DNA from: CAZLBV01 sp964557845
GTDB lineage: Bacteria > Acidobacteriota > Aminicenantia > Aminicenantales > Aminicenantaceae
Direction: 5' to 3'
Length of the DNA: 9,004 bases
Assembly: GCA_964557845.1 (NCBI GenBank)
Contig: CAZLBV010000327.1
Coordinates: 1-9,004 of the forward strand
The notes under the pieces are model-generated. The model was not told the origin of the DNA. It made no database searches and saw nothing but the letters and a program-made list of their open reading frames with translations. Position numbers and translations under genes: made by a program. This document shows, in pieces, positions 1 through 7,272 of the stretch; positions within the stretch are counted from its first letter, which is position 1, and each line of letters starts with the position of its first letter.

Positions 1-1812
1 CAGAACCAGTCCGAACCCGCCGTTGATGGCTTTTCCTATTCCTACTCCGCCTCCGTTGTGGAGGGTCACCAGGCTCATGCCGCGAGCCGCATTCCCAGCA
101 AAACATTGAACCGCCATATCGGCAGTGATATTGCTGCCGTCTTTTATATTTGCTGTCTCTCTAAACGGAGAATCCGTGCCCCCTGTATCGTGATGATCTC
201 TGCCCATCATCACCGGTCCGATCTCGCCTTTTCTAACCATATCATTGAATTTATGAGCGATCTTCACTCTTCCTTTTTCATCCTGATAGAGAATGCGGGC
301 TTGAGTACCTACCACCAGGGAATTTTTTTCAGCGTTTTGTATCCAAACATAATTATCCCGGTCTTGGGCACAACGGTTTGGATCAATACAGGATAAAGCG
401 GCTTTATCTGTTTTGATCAGGTCTTCATGTTTGCCGCTGAGACAGACCCATCTGAAAGGACCGTATCCGTAATCAAAGAGCAGAGGGCCCATTATATCTT
501 CCACATAAGAGGGGAAAATAAAACCATCTTTGGTATCCCTTCCGTTCTTGCAAATCTCTTTTACGCCGGTATCAAATACCGCTTTCATAAAAGAGTTTCC
601 ATAGTCAAAGAAATAAGTCCCTTTTTCGACCAATTGTTCGATCAGGTTGAAATGTTTCTTCAAACTTAAATCAACCAGTTTTTTGAACCGATCGTGATTC
701 CTGCTTATCATTTCTGTTCTTTCCCCAAATGAAAGGCCCTGAGGGCAGTATCCGCCATCATAAGGAGCATGACAGGAGGTCTGATCGGAAAGAAGTTCGA
801 TTAAAATGTTATTTTTAACGGCATATTCCAGGAGATCGACGATATTGCCGTAATAAGCAATAGATACAGGTTCCTTTTTATTCATATAATCTTTGGCTGT
901 CCGAAACACTTCGTTGAGGTCGGATGATACTTTAGAGACCCAACCTTGTTTATACCGGGTTTGGATGCGTGATTCATCGACTTCGGCAATAACTCCGACT
1001 CCCCCGGCAATCTCGATTGCCTTTGCCTGAGCGCCGCTCATTCCCCCTAAACCGGATGAGACAAAAAGATGACCGGTCATATCTTCTTCCTGGGTTAGGC
1101 CCAACCGCATACGGCCGGCATTAAGAAGGGTGTTGAAAGTTCCATGAACAATGCCTTGAGGGCCGATGTACATCCAGCCTCCCGCTGTCATCTGCCCATA
1201 ATTGGATACACCCAGCTGCATGGCCCGGTGCCATTCTTTCTGATTATCGAATTCTCCTACAAGTAATCCATTGGTATTAATGACCCTGGGAGCTTCCGGA
1301 TGGGACCTAAACAGCCCCAAAGGATGTCCGGATTCAACCACTAAGGTGTAGTCCCGGGTGAGTGCTTCGAGATATTTTTTTATCAATCTGTACTGCATCC
1401 AGTTCTGGCATACCTGGCCGGTCTCTCCATAGGTAACCAGCTCATAGGGATAAAGGGCGACTTCGAAATCAAGATTGTTATCGATCATGACCTGAAAAGC
1501 TTTTCCTTCTAGACATTCTCCCAGGTATTGATCTATCGGTTTTCCATAGATCCGGCCTGAGGGACGAAACCGGTAGCCATAGATCCTGCCCCGTGTCTTT
1601 AACTCGTTCAAAAACTCTGGGGCCAGGGTTTCATGGAATTCTTCCGGAATGTATCTGAGGGCATTCCTTAAGGCCAATTCTGTTTCGGTGCGGTTAAGAT
1701 TATAGACGCGGTCGGAAGCGCGGCGGATCCCTTTTCCGAATTCGGGCATATCAGGCAAAATATGGTCCAGTTTAATCTTCATGGTGATTTCAATTTCATT
1801 ATTACCTTTCAT
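1..1812 (-). CDS. hutU: Urocanate hydratase (urocanase), long eukaryote-like form, C-terminus cut by window edge
   Basis: Urocanase adds water across urocanate, using tightly bound NAD+ as an electrophilic cofactor, to give imidazolonepropionate in the second step of cytosolic histidine degradation. The frame is open without interruption from the ATG at 1812 to position 1 (604 codons, no stop). Recognisable motifs are the NAD-site GLGGMSGAQ (residues 254-262), QTSCH ending at 348, GPFRWVC, RDHHDTGGTDSPFRET (538-553) and the C-terminal HNGGGVGIGKAINGG. These match the roughly 676-residue form typified by human UROC1 better than the roughly 555-residue Bacillus/Pseudomonas form, so about 65-70 residues probably lie outside the window. 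The position aligning with Cys410 of the Pseudomonas putida enzyme is Leu508 (ARILY); as I recall, the human protein also has Leu there. The start at 1812 is favoured over Met11 because AAAAGGAG lies 7 nt upstream. No other hut gene is visible. The identification is very secure. Confidence 0.97.
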   Translation of the reverse strand, partial: MKGNNEIEITMKIKLDHILPDMPEFGKGIRRASDRVYNLNRTETELALRNALRYIPEEFHETLAPEFLNELKTRGRIYGYRFRPSGRIYGKPIDQYLGECLEGKAFQVMIDNNLDFEVALYPYELVTYGETGQVCQNWMQYRLIKKYLEALTRDYTLVVESGHPLGLFRSHPEAPRVINTNGLLVGEFDNQKEWHRAMQLGVSNYGQMTAGGWMYIGPQGIVHGTFNTLLNAGRMRLGLTQEEDMTGHLFVSSGLGGMSGAQAKAIEIAGGVGVIAEVDESRIQTRYKQGWVSKVSSDLNEVFRTAKDYMNKKEPVSIAYYGNIVDLLEYAVKNNILIELLSDQTSCHAPYDGGYCPQGLSFGERTEMISRNHDRFKKLVDLSLKKHFNLIEQLVEKGTYFFDYGNSFMKAVFDTGVKEICKNGRDTKDGFIFPSYVEDIMGPLLFDYGYGPFRWVCLSGKHEDLIKTDKAALSCIDPNRCAQDRDNYVWIQNAEKNSLVVGTQARILYQDEKGRVKIAHKFNDMVRKGEIGPVMMGRDHHDTGGTDSPFRETANIKDGSNITADMAVQCFAGNAARGMSLVTLHNGGGVGIGKAINGGFGLVL

Positions 1813-1819
1813 AATTGAA

Positions 1820-1827
1820 CTCCTTTT
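1820..1827 (-). promoter_or_regulatory. Strong Shine-Dalgarno site of hutU
   Basis: AAAAGGAG is read on the minus strand 7 nt before the ATG at 1812. It decides the start: the alternative in-frame ATG at 1782 has no comparable site. Confidence 0.8.
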
Positions 1828-1854
1828 TAGATTGGAGAAACTCAATCATTTTCT

Positions 1855-1865
1855 GGGATGATCCC
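1855..1865. repeat. Short palindrome GGGAT-G-ATCCC at the predicted hutU transcript start
   Basis: This is a perfect 5-bp inverted repeat around one central base. It falls at about +4 to +14 of the transcript expected from the promoter at 1876-1904, a position where a repressor could act. It does not look like the HutC operator I know. The same GGGAT/ATCCC arms recur in the longer inverted repeat at 2831-2847. An operator role is inference; a palindrome this short can arise by chance. Confidence 0.35.
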
Positions 1866-1875
1866 TGCGGCTATT

Positions 1876-1904
1876 ATTATATGATTTTAGGGGTTGTTTG
1901 AAAA
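1876..1904 (-). promoter_or_regulatory. Predicted sigma70 promoter of hutU
   Basis: On the minus strand, TTTTCA (1904-1899, four of six matches to TTGACA) is followed after 17 bp by a perfect TATAAT (1881-1876). Transcription would start near 1869 and leave a leader of about 57 nt before the hutU ATG. It lies inside the 164-bp gap between the 275-aa gene and hutU, which suggests that hutU is transcribed separately from the upstream five-gene cluster. I see no clear intrinsic terminator in the gap: a T7 run at 1945-1951 on the minus strand has no GC-rich stem before it, so read-through cannot be excluded. Confidence 0.6.
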
Positions 1905-1976
1905 CCGGAAACATAATTGATAAATGTAAATAGACTTATCTCCCCGAAAAAAAGCATATTAGAAGCAGATTTGGAA

Positions 1977-2804
1977 TCAGATCTCTACTTTAAAGACACT
2001 TTTAAGCGAAAATCCTAAAATGATGGTTAATATGAAATAGACGATCAGCCAATGCATTCCCAGCCCAAAGAAATTCATGTTTTTGGTAGGGTAGAGGATC
2101 TCTACTGATTTTATAGGTAGATCTTTATCGATCGGGGCTTCAGTAGGATTGATCAGCTCGTCGATGAAATTTTTTTGTAATTTAACAGGAGAGATCCGGC
2201 TCAAAGGGGCTGCCTGAACAGAAAGGGATTTTTTTATATTTTCTCCGGCGACCGAAAACACAAGGTCATGCTCTCCCGTTTCAATGGGGGATATCCGCCA
2301 GTCGATCTCATTCGTCTCCGAGATTCTAAGCGGAGGAGTTTCTATCACATAGGCTGGAGACGGTTCCAAACGGATGTCTGTATCCAAAGGATCATAGTTT
2401 TCTTTCAGTTTTACTTTTACCAGTGTTTTTTGTCCGGGTTCTAAGCTGTCATAGCTGAACCAGAAATTCGTGTGCGCGATGATGAGTATGATCGGGATTA
2501 TCATGAACAGCAGGGGTTTAGCTGAGTAGGCAATATACTTTGAATTCTGACGTAAAATGTTGCCTTGGGCCTTGAGCGAGATCCTGAGATTATCTTTATA
2601 CAGGCGCAGTTCCAGCAGATGTGCTTTTATTCTATCTTTTACTTTTCTTATTCCTGCTTGATTGGACGTGTGTTTGAAGATAAAAAAGATCAGAAAAACA
2701 GATAATATAGAGATCACAATCATACCCACCCATGGGTTCATGCCACGAAAAGGATAAAAAATTACATCGAAGATTTTCTGTAAAATCGAATTAAATATCC
2801 ACAT
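1977..2804 (-). CDS. Membrane protein with EMC3/TMCO1 (DUF106)-like N-terminal half and an extracytoplasmic beta-rich domain
   Basis: The 275-residue protein begins with an amphipathic stretch (1-20), then a membrane segment at about 24-44, a highly charged helical, coiled-coil-like region at about 50-90 containing RKVKDRIKAHLLELRLYKDN, and a second membrane segment at about 97-114 after a KPLLFMIIP motif. A beta-rich region follows at about 125-205, and a last membrane helix at about 250-267 ends in a basic tail. The order membrane helix, cytosolic coiled coil, membrane helix, with an outside N-terminus by the positive-inside rule, is that of the EMC3/TMCO1 branch of the Oxa1/YidC insertase superfamily. 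The membrane helices carry no arginine equivalent to that of the YidC groove. The likeness is judged by eye and memory, not by a search. AAAAGGA lies 6 nt before the ATG. It is the last of five co-directional genes, 52 bp after the RHH-like gene. An insertion or scaffolding role for its neighbours is inference. Confidence 0.72.
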   Translation of the reverse strand: MWIFNSILQKIFDVIFYPFRGMNPWVGMIVISILSVFLIFFIFKHTSNQAGIRKVKDRIKAHLLELRLYKDNLRISLKAQGNILRQNSKYIAYSAKPLLFMIIPIILIIAHTNFWFSYDSLEPGQKTLVKVKLKENYDPLDTDIRLEPSPAYVIETPPLRISETNEIDWRISPIETGEHDLVFSVAGENIKKSLSVQAAPLSRISPVKLQKNFIDELINPTEAPIDKDLPIKSVEILYPTKNMNFFGLGMHWLIVYFILTIILGFSLKSVFKVEI

Positions 2805-2830
2805 TATATTCCTTTTAAATCGTTCTGAAT

Positions 2831-2847
2831 GGGATCAGTTTGATCCC
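2831..2847. repeat. Perfect 7-bp inverted repeat, GGGATCA-N3-TGATCCC
   Basis: It lies in the 52-bp gap between the RHH-like gene and the 275-aa membrane-protein gene, 27 bp before the latter's ATG. In RNA it would form a 7-bp hairpin with a 3-nt loop. On the minus strand it is followed by ATTCAG, not a U tract, so it is not a standard intrinsic terminator. It could be a processing or stability hairpin, or a protein-binding palindrome related to the one at 1855-1865. Confidence 0.55.
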
Positions 2848-2856
2848 TTAAATGGT

Positions 2857-3048
2857 CTATGAGATGTAACCAAGACCCTTGAGTTTTTTCTTCACCTCTT
2901 CCTCAGAGTCGGATTCTTCCAGGCCCGAAATCTCTTTTTCCAGGCAGTGGGTGATAAATTCTTCGGCTGAAGAATAACCTGAAATCTCAGAGAATTTTTT
3001 TACTTTTTCCACTAACTCTTTATCCAATTTCACTTTAACTTTACCCAT
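2857..3048 (-). CDS. Small ribbon-helix-helix-like protein with LGYIS tail
   Basis: This 63-residue protein has the pattern of a ribbon-helix-helix (CopG/Arc/MetJ-like) fold: a short basic beta strand (VKVKLD, residues 4-9), helix A (about 10-22), a GYSS turn (24-27) and helix B (about 28-41). An acidic linker (43-51) and a short basic helix ending in LKGLGYIS follow. RHH proteins usually dimerise through the strand and bind DNA, often to repress their own operon, or serve as antitoxins; no toxin-like gene sits beside it. The LGYI-type ending resembles C-terminal tails I recall from sulfatases and related proteins in Acidobacteriota-like genomes, so it might instead be a partner or adaptor of the neighbouring enzymes. 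AAGGAG lies 8 nt before the ATG, and the gene starts 15 bp after the 659-aa gene stops, so both are almost certainly co-transcribed. The fold is fairly likely; the role is unknown. Confidence 0.75.
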   Translation of the reverse strand: MGKVKVKLDKELVEKVKKFSEISGYSSAEEFITHCLEKEISGLEESDSEEEVKKKLKGLGYIS

Positions 3049-3063
3049 TTTCTGATCTCCTTG

Positions 3064-5043
3064 TTAAAATATGGGTTTTCCTACCATTTCAGGAGGAATA
3101 GGAATTCCATATAAATTCAATATAGTTGCAGTTAAATCGTATAAGGCCGGTGATTCTGCCTTTATCTTTTTATTGGTGTAGATTATCCCCGGAGTTATCT
3201 CAGAAGCGCCGCAGTGATCCCCGCTCCATCTTTCAATGTTGTCTTCCAGAATGTTTTTAGGAATTCTTCCTAAAGGAGTACTCCAGGAAACACGGTATCC
3301 CCGGTTGTAGCCTAAGATTATATCTGGCGCTAGGTCGACATAGTCTCCTTGGTATATATCTTTAGCTAAACTTGCTTTGAATACAGGTCTTATTCCGGTT
3401 AGGGGGTCTATAAAATTTTCCAATTTATAGGCGATTTCTCTCATCAGAGGTTCTTTTTCAGAAGCTGAGATGATTCCTTCTGCTTCACGGCCCAGCTCAT
3501 TGATATAAATACTATTTAGTCCCAGGGCATAAGCTTTGCTTTTCGACCAGTCCGTATTCATGAACAGATCATCTTCGCCTTGTTTCCAGGGATTGATGAG
3601 AGCATGGTATCCATTTTCTTTTAACCAGGTGTTGACATTAAAGGAACGCCGAAAAGGAGCAAATCCATGATCCGACATGACAAAAAGGATGGTATCCTTG
3701 TCCATTTTCTGCATAGCCATATCCAGCATTCTATCTGCTTCCCGGTATATATTCTCGATGGTGTTTCCGAATTTAGCTGCCAGTTTTTCATCATAGATAG
3801 GATTTTGTTTGTCCAGAAGCCGCCAGAACATGTGCTGTCTTTGGTCTGTGCTGGAGAGATAGAAAAAGAGAACACCGGATTCAAACCGGTTAAGTTCGTA
3901 TTCGAACATAGCCTTTCTTTCATTAAGGACGATGTCGTCCTGGTACAGGAACTGCTCATCATCTAGTATGCCGTTCATGAGGGCGGCGGTATCAGCCGGG
4001 AGTCCCTGGGTATAAAAGCTTCCGAAACGGCGGGCCAGATCCTTGGAATAGCTGTCCGGGGTAGAGATAGGTAAGGCAGGTTTGGCAGGGTCAATGTTAA
4101 CTGGTGTAATATATAGTTTAAAATTAGGTCTTACCTCTTTCAGGAAGAAGCGGCAGATACCGCTTACACTTTGGGTAGGAATCAATCCGTAGCTGACTTG
4201 TTTCCAATCGCTCCATTCTCCTTGTTTTAAAATGAATTCCTGGTTTTGGATAGCTATCTTAGCGATCGGGTTTTGAGGATCGAGGAAGACTTTAAAGTCG
4301 ATGAATGTATCTGACATATCCTTTTTGAATGTATTGGGAGGGCCGGGAAGACGGGCATCCACCTGATTGCCGATAACATACACTTCATGAATGCGGCCTC
4401 CTCCCACATCTTGATTTATCTCTTGTCCCACCGTAGTGTAATAATTGAAGATCCCGTTGGATCCGAGGATGTCGGGAGTATTCATTCCGGATAAAGTCCG
4501 CTGTTTGGTAGGCGAGGGGGGATAATTTCCCGGCATTTTAAACACGGTAGCCGGTATATCATAGTCCTCAAGTATCTGCCAGAATGCCTTTCCTTTTCTC
4601 TGTTGTTCTACCTTGCCGCTTGAGATAGGCAGGACCAAGCTGCCGATAGATATGGTTTTTTGTCCGGATGAAGTTGCTGCGCCCGAAAGGACCATCATAT
4701 AGTTGTCGAGATCTCTATGGAGAAAATCAAAGATCGCGTGCCCGCCCGGGTTCATCCCGGTGATGAAATTGGACCAGGCGACCGGACTTTGGGGAGGATC
4801 GCTTGTTCGTAAGCGTTTGGCATCGCCGAGAGCACGGAGCTTTTTAAATGCCGGAAGTTTTCCCTGGTCGATCCAGATATTGATCAGATGAGGGTCCATA
4901 CCATCAAAGCCAAGAATGATCATTTTTTTTGAGGTCTCTGTTTTTCCATATATCTTGGTGACCAAACTTGTGGTTTGGTCTAAGGCGACAAGAGACCCGG
5001 CCGTCAGACTAAATTTTAAAAAATCTCTTCTATTTATTGTCAT
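3064..5043 (-). CDS. Exported alkaline-phosphatase-superfamily phosphodiesterase with twin-arginine signal
   Basis: The 659-residue protein belongs to the type I phosphodiesterase/nucleotide pyrophosphatase group of two-metal enzymes. The N-terminus has a twin-arginine motif NRRDFLKF (4-11) and a weakly hydrophobic stretch to about 21, but no clear AxA cleavage site. By analogy with the Xanthomonas NPP active site, predicted ligands are D47 (GFDGMD), D400 and H404 (STDQRQH, correct four-residue spacing), D458 and H459 (SDHG) and H610 (SGDH), with S86 in QSPVAWS as nucleophile. All are present, so the enzyme should be active. Between about 195 and 385 it has a beta-rich insert shared with the 730-aa neighbour (motif NIDPAKPALPIS) but absent from the 431-aa one. 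AAGGA lies 8 nt before the ATG; the gene follows its neighbour after 36 bp. The substrate (nucleotide, phospholipid head group or phosphoglycan) cannot be read from sequence. Tat export suggests a folded, metal-loaded enzyme acting outside the cytoplasm. Confidence 0.9.
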   Translation of the reverse strand: MTINRRDFLKFSLTAGSLVALDQTTSLVTKIYGKTETSKKMIILGFDGMDPHLINIWIDQGKLPAFKKLRALGDAKRLRTSDPPQSPVAWSNFITGMNPGGHAIFDFLHRDLDNYMMVLSGAATSSGQKTISIGSLVLPISSGKVEQQRKGKAFWQILEDYDIPATVFKMPGNYPPSPTKQRTLSGMNTPDILGSNGIFNYYTTVGQEINQDVGGGRIHEVYVIGNQVDARLPGPPNTFKKDMSDTFIDFKVFLDPQNPIAKIAIQNQEFILKQGEWSDWKQVSYGLIPTQSVSGICRFFLKEVRPNFKLYITPVNIDPAKPALPISTPDSYSKDLARRFGSFYTQGLPADTAALMNGILDDEQFLYQDDIVLNERKAMFEYELNRFESGVLFFYLSSTDQRQHMFWRLLDKQNPIYDEKLAAKFGNTIENIYREADRMLDMAMQKMDKDTILFVMSDHGFAPFRRSFNVNTWLKENGYHALINPWKQGEDDLFMNTDWSKSKAYALGLNSIYINELGREAEGIISASEKEPLMREIAYKLENFIDPLTGIRPVFKASLAKDIYQGDYVDLAPDIILGYNRGYRVSWSTPLGRIPKNILEDNIERWSGDHCGASEITPGIIYTNKKIKAESPALYDLTATILNLYGIPIPPEMVGKPIF

Positions 5044-5079
5044 GGTTTATTTCCTTATATTTCGATTATAACACAGCCT

Positions 5080-7272
5080 TCAAGCCCCTTTTTTGTTGAG
5101 GTTTTGTTTTTTTTCCTTTTCCTGCTGATTTTTTTTGGTTTCCCGGTTAGAGCTGAAATCATCGATCAAGGGTTTACCATCTATATAGCCGGGGATATCT
5201 ACACCGAAAAGCTTCAGTGCAGTCGGAGCAATATCGATAATTGCCGGTGTTTCAGTATTTATTTTCCGGTTACATAGGAATATGCCTGGAACTAGGGCTG
5301 GATCAATACAATGATCGCCGCTCCATGCTTTCATATTGTCTTCAAACATGACTGTGCCGACTTTTCCAATGACTGAGTCCCAGGATACTCTGTAGCCTTC
5401 GTTATATCCCATTATCAGATCCGGACAATTATCTTTATAAGGACCGGGAGGGACTTCATCTTTGTCATAGACTTTATTTACAGCCATATCATTCTTTTCT
5501 TCATCTTTTAAATCGGACAATTTTGTGATCAATTCTTTTTTTATGTTGTTGGTTTCTTGGCCTGGATCGACAATGCCCTTAGATTCCCGGCCTTTCTGGT
5601 TGATATACACCCCTGCCAATCCCAGACCATAGGCTTTAGTTTTTTCCCAATCCACATCCTTGAACCATTCATCAGATTCTTTCTTTCCATCTTTTAACTG
5701 GAGATAGCCGTTTTGATACAACCAGGTGTTGAGATTAACGCCTCTTCGAAACAGCTTGAAGCCATGGTCGGACATAATGATCAAAAGGCTTTTATCATCT
5801 ATTTTTTCCATCACTCTGCCGACCAGGTCATCCATTTTAAGATGAAGTTCCTCGAGGACTCCCACATCCATCTTTGCCTGTTCACTTTTTAGCGCGGGAT
5901 GATTTTTATCAAGATAACGAAAGAACATATGTTGGATGCTGTCGGTAGTCTCAAACCAGGTGGCGACCACACCCTTTTTGGTTTTATCCAAGGCATTAAA
6001 GAGCATTTTTTCCCATTCTTGATGGTTTAAATAGGCGTGATCTAGAAAAGCTTTTTCTGATAAGACTCCTTCGTTTAATGCCCAGGTATCTATCGATTCT
6101 CCTAAGGTAGTATAGCTTCCCAATAACTTTGCCAGATAAACTGAATAGATAAATGGATGGGATATAGGCAAAGCCGGTTTCTCAGGATCGATATTCAGTG
6201 GTGTCATGTACATCTCGAAATGGGGATCCATTTGCAAGATGTAAAACCTGCATATCGCTCTAATTTTCATTCCCAGGCCGGGCTTGAAGGAGATTTTGAT
6301 CCAATCAGAAAAAGTGTTTATCTTCAAGTGGGTTTTTTTACCCGATACTTCCAGCGTTGCTTCCTGCTTGTTTTTATCGAGTTTTACGGTCAAAGGAAGC
6401 TGGATCTCTTTAACTTCCTTTAGCAGGGTATTTTCTGGGCCTGAAATATATGTCTTGATCAGATCATCTTTAACCGTGACGGGAATATTCATCCCGCCTT
6501 CACGTTTCTTTATTTTTTCAGGATCAGAGGTATAGAATGAAAAAGTGCCCTGGCTGCCTTTAAGATCAGGCGCGCACATTCCGGAGATAAGGTGGCCTTT
6601 AAATTTTTCCGGGGGGAAAGTGATGGGTATTCTGAGAATTGTGCTGAAGATGCCTTTGTCTCCCAGGATCTTCCAAAACGGCACACTTTTTCTCAATCCT
6701 CTTATCACAGGTTTGGATAACGGAATATTATATTTGCCTAAAGAAAGAACACGTTTTGGGCTGCCTATGTCTGCTGAGGATAGGTCTGGTAAATAGGTCT
6801 TTGGATCTCGACTGAGGAAATCGAATATATTATGTTTTCCGGGATTGCATCCTGTCATGAATGAAGACCAGGCAACTGGAGATATAGAGGGGATAGTGGT
6901 TGCCAGCCGGGAATAACAACCTTCTTTTTTCAACCGAGAGAAGTGAGGCATTTTCCCGGCAGCCATATATTTTTCGACCAGAGGAGGCTCCATCCCGTCT
7001 AGTCCTAGGATCACGATACGGTTGACGTTGCCTTTTTTATAGGCTCTCTGCCCGCGGATCATCCGGAAAAAAAATCGAAAGGGCCAAGCAATAAAGGAAA
7101 ATACTGCCAGGAAAAAAGTTATAAAAAGAACCAAGAAAGAGGATAAAAAAGCAAATCCAGCTCCTGGTCCTACATAAGCATGAGTAGGAAGGGACAGTAA
7201 TAGGATTAAATAGAGCAAAGTAAGTAAAGGCCGTAGGAATTTAACGGATTTTTTCTGTTTAAATTGGTTCAT
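5080..7272 (-). CDS. Membrane-anchored alkaline-phosphatase-superfamily phosphodiesterase
   Basis: A 730-residue paralog of the 659-aa protein. It starts with a basic N-terminus and a hydrophobic segment (about 13-30). A short uncharged AYVGPGAG loop (32-39) and a second, long hydrophobic segment (about 41-66) follow, then a strongly basic RFFFRMIRGQR stretch. Predicted metal ligands are D92 (GLDGME), D444 and H448 (TTDSIQH), D502 and H503 (SDHG) and H654 (SGDH); the nucleophile is S131 in ISPVAWS. A beta-rich insert (about 240-400) resembles that of the 659-aa protein and shares NIDPEKPALPIS. The C-terminal 25 residues are a charged N/K/Q/E-rich tail. Read by the positive-inside rule, two hydrophobic segments would leave the catalytic domain in the cytoplasm, unlike its Tat-exported neighbour; this is uncertain. 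Its ATG overlaps the stop of the 431-aa gene (ATGA) and only a weak GGA precedes it, so translation is probably coupled. Substrate unknown. Confidence 0.9.
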   Translation of the reverse strand: MNQFKQKKSVKFLRPLLTLLYLILLLSLPTHAYVGPGAGFAFLSSFLVLFITFFLAVFSFIAWPFRFFFRMIRGQRAYKKGNVNRIVILGLDGMEPPLVEKYMAAGKMPHFSRLKKEGCYSRLATTIPSISPVAWSSFMTGCNPGKHNIFDFLSRDPKTYLPDLSSADIGSPKRVLSLGKYNIPLSKPVIRGLRKSVPFWKILGDKGIFSTILRIPITFPPEKFKGHLISGMCAPDLKGSQGTFSFYTSDPEKIKKREGGMNIPVTVKDDLIKTYISGPENTLLKEVKEIQLPLTVKLDKNKQEATLEVSGKKTHLKINTFSDWIKISFKPGLGMKIRAICRFYILQMDPHFEMYMTPLNIDPEKPALPISHPFIYSVYLAKLLGSYTTLGESIDTWALNEGVLSEKAFLDHAYLNHQEWEKMLFNALDKTKKGVVATWFETTDSIQHMFFRYLDKNHPALKSEQAKMDVGVLEELHLKMDDLVGRVMEKIDDKSLLIIMSDHGFKLFRRGVNLNTWLYQNGYLQLKDGKKESDEWFKDVDWEKTKAYGLGLAGVYINQKGRESKGIVDPGQETNNIKKELITKLSDLKDEEKNDMAVNKVYDKDEVPPGPYKDNCPDLIMGYNEGYRVSWDSVIGKVGTVMFEDNMKAWSGDHCIDPALVPGIFLCNRKINTETPAIIDIAPTALKLFGVDIPGYIDGKPLIDDFSSNRETKKNQQEKEKKQNLNKKGA

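Noticed and set aside
58..669. Plus-strand reading frames of 112 and 80 codons
   Set aside because: They lie antisense within hutU, whose minus-strand frame is uninterrupted and has clear family motifs; no ribosome sites precede them.
1945..1976. Possible intrinsic terminator after the 275-aa gene
   Set aside because: A T7 run is present on the minus strand, but the sequence before it forms no stem longer than about 2 bp.
2857..3048. Antitoxin of a toxin-antitoxin pair
   Set aside because: The RHH pattern would allow it, but the neighbours are a large exported enzyme and a membrane protein; no toxin-sized partner gene is adjacent.
3621..4891. Reading frames of 113 codons (minus, other frame) and 99 and 62 codons (plus)
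   Set aside because: All lie within the 659-aa phosphodiesterase gene and show no family features; they are shadows of its codon pattern.
5065..5073. Extended -10 box TGTTATAAT (minus strand) between the 730-aa and 659-aa genes
   Set aside because: There is no -35 box at a suitable distance (AAAAAG at 17 bp), and a start near 5058 would leave the ribosome site at the very 5' end. The 36-bp gap fits simple co-transcription better.
6157..6796. Three plus-strand reading frames of 83-88 codons
   Set aside because: They are antisense within the 730-aa phosphodiesterase gene and have no supporting features.
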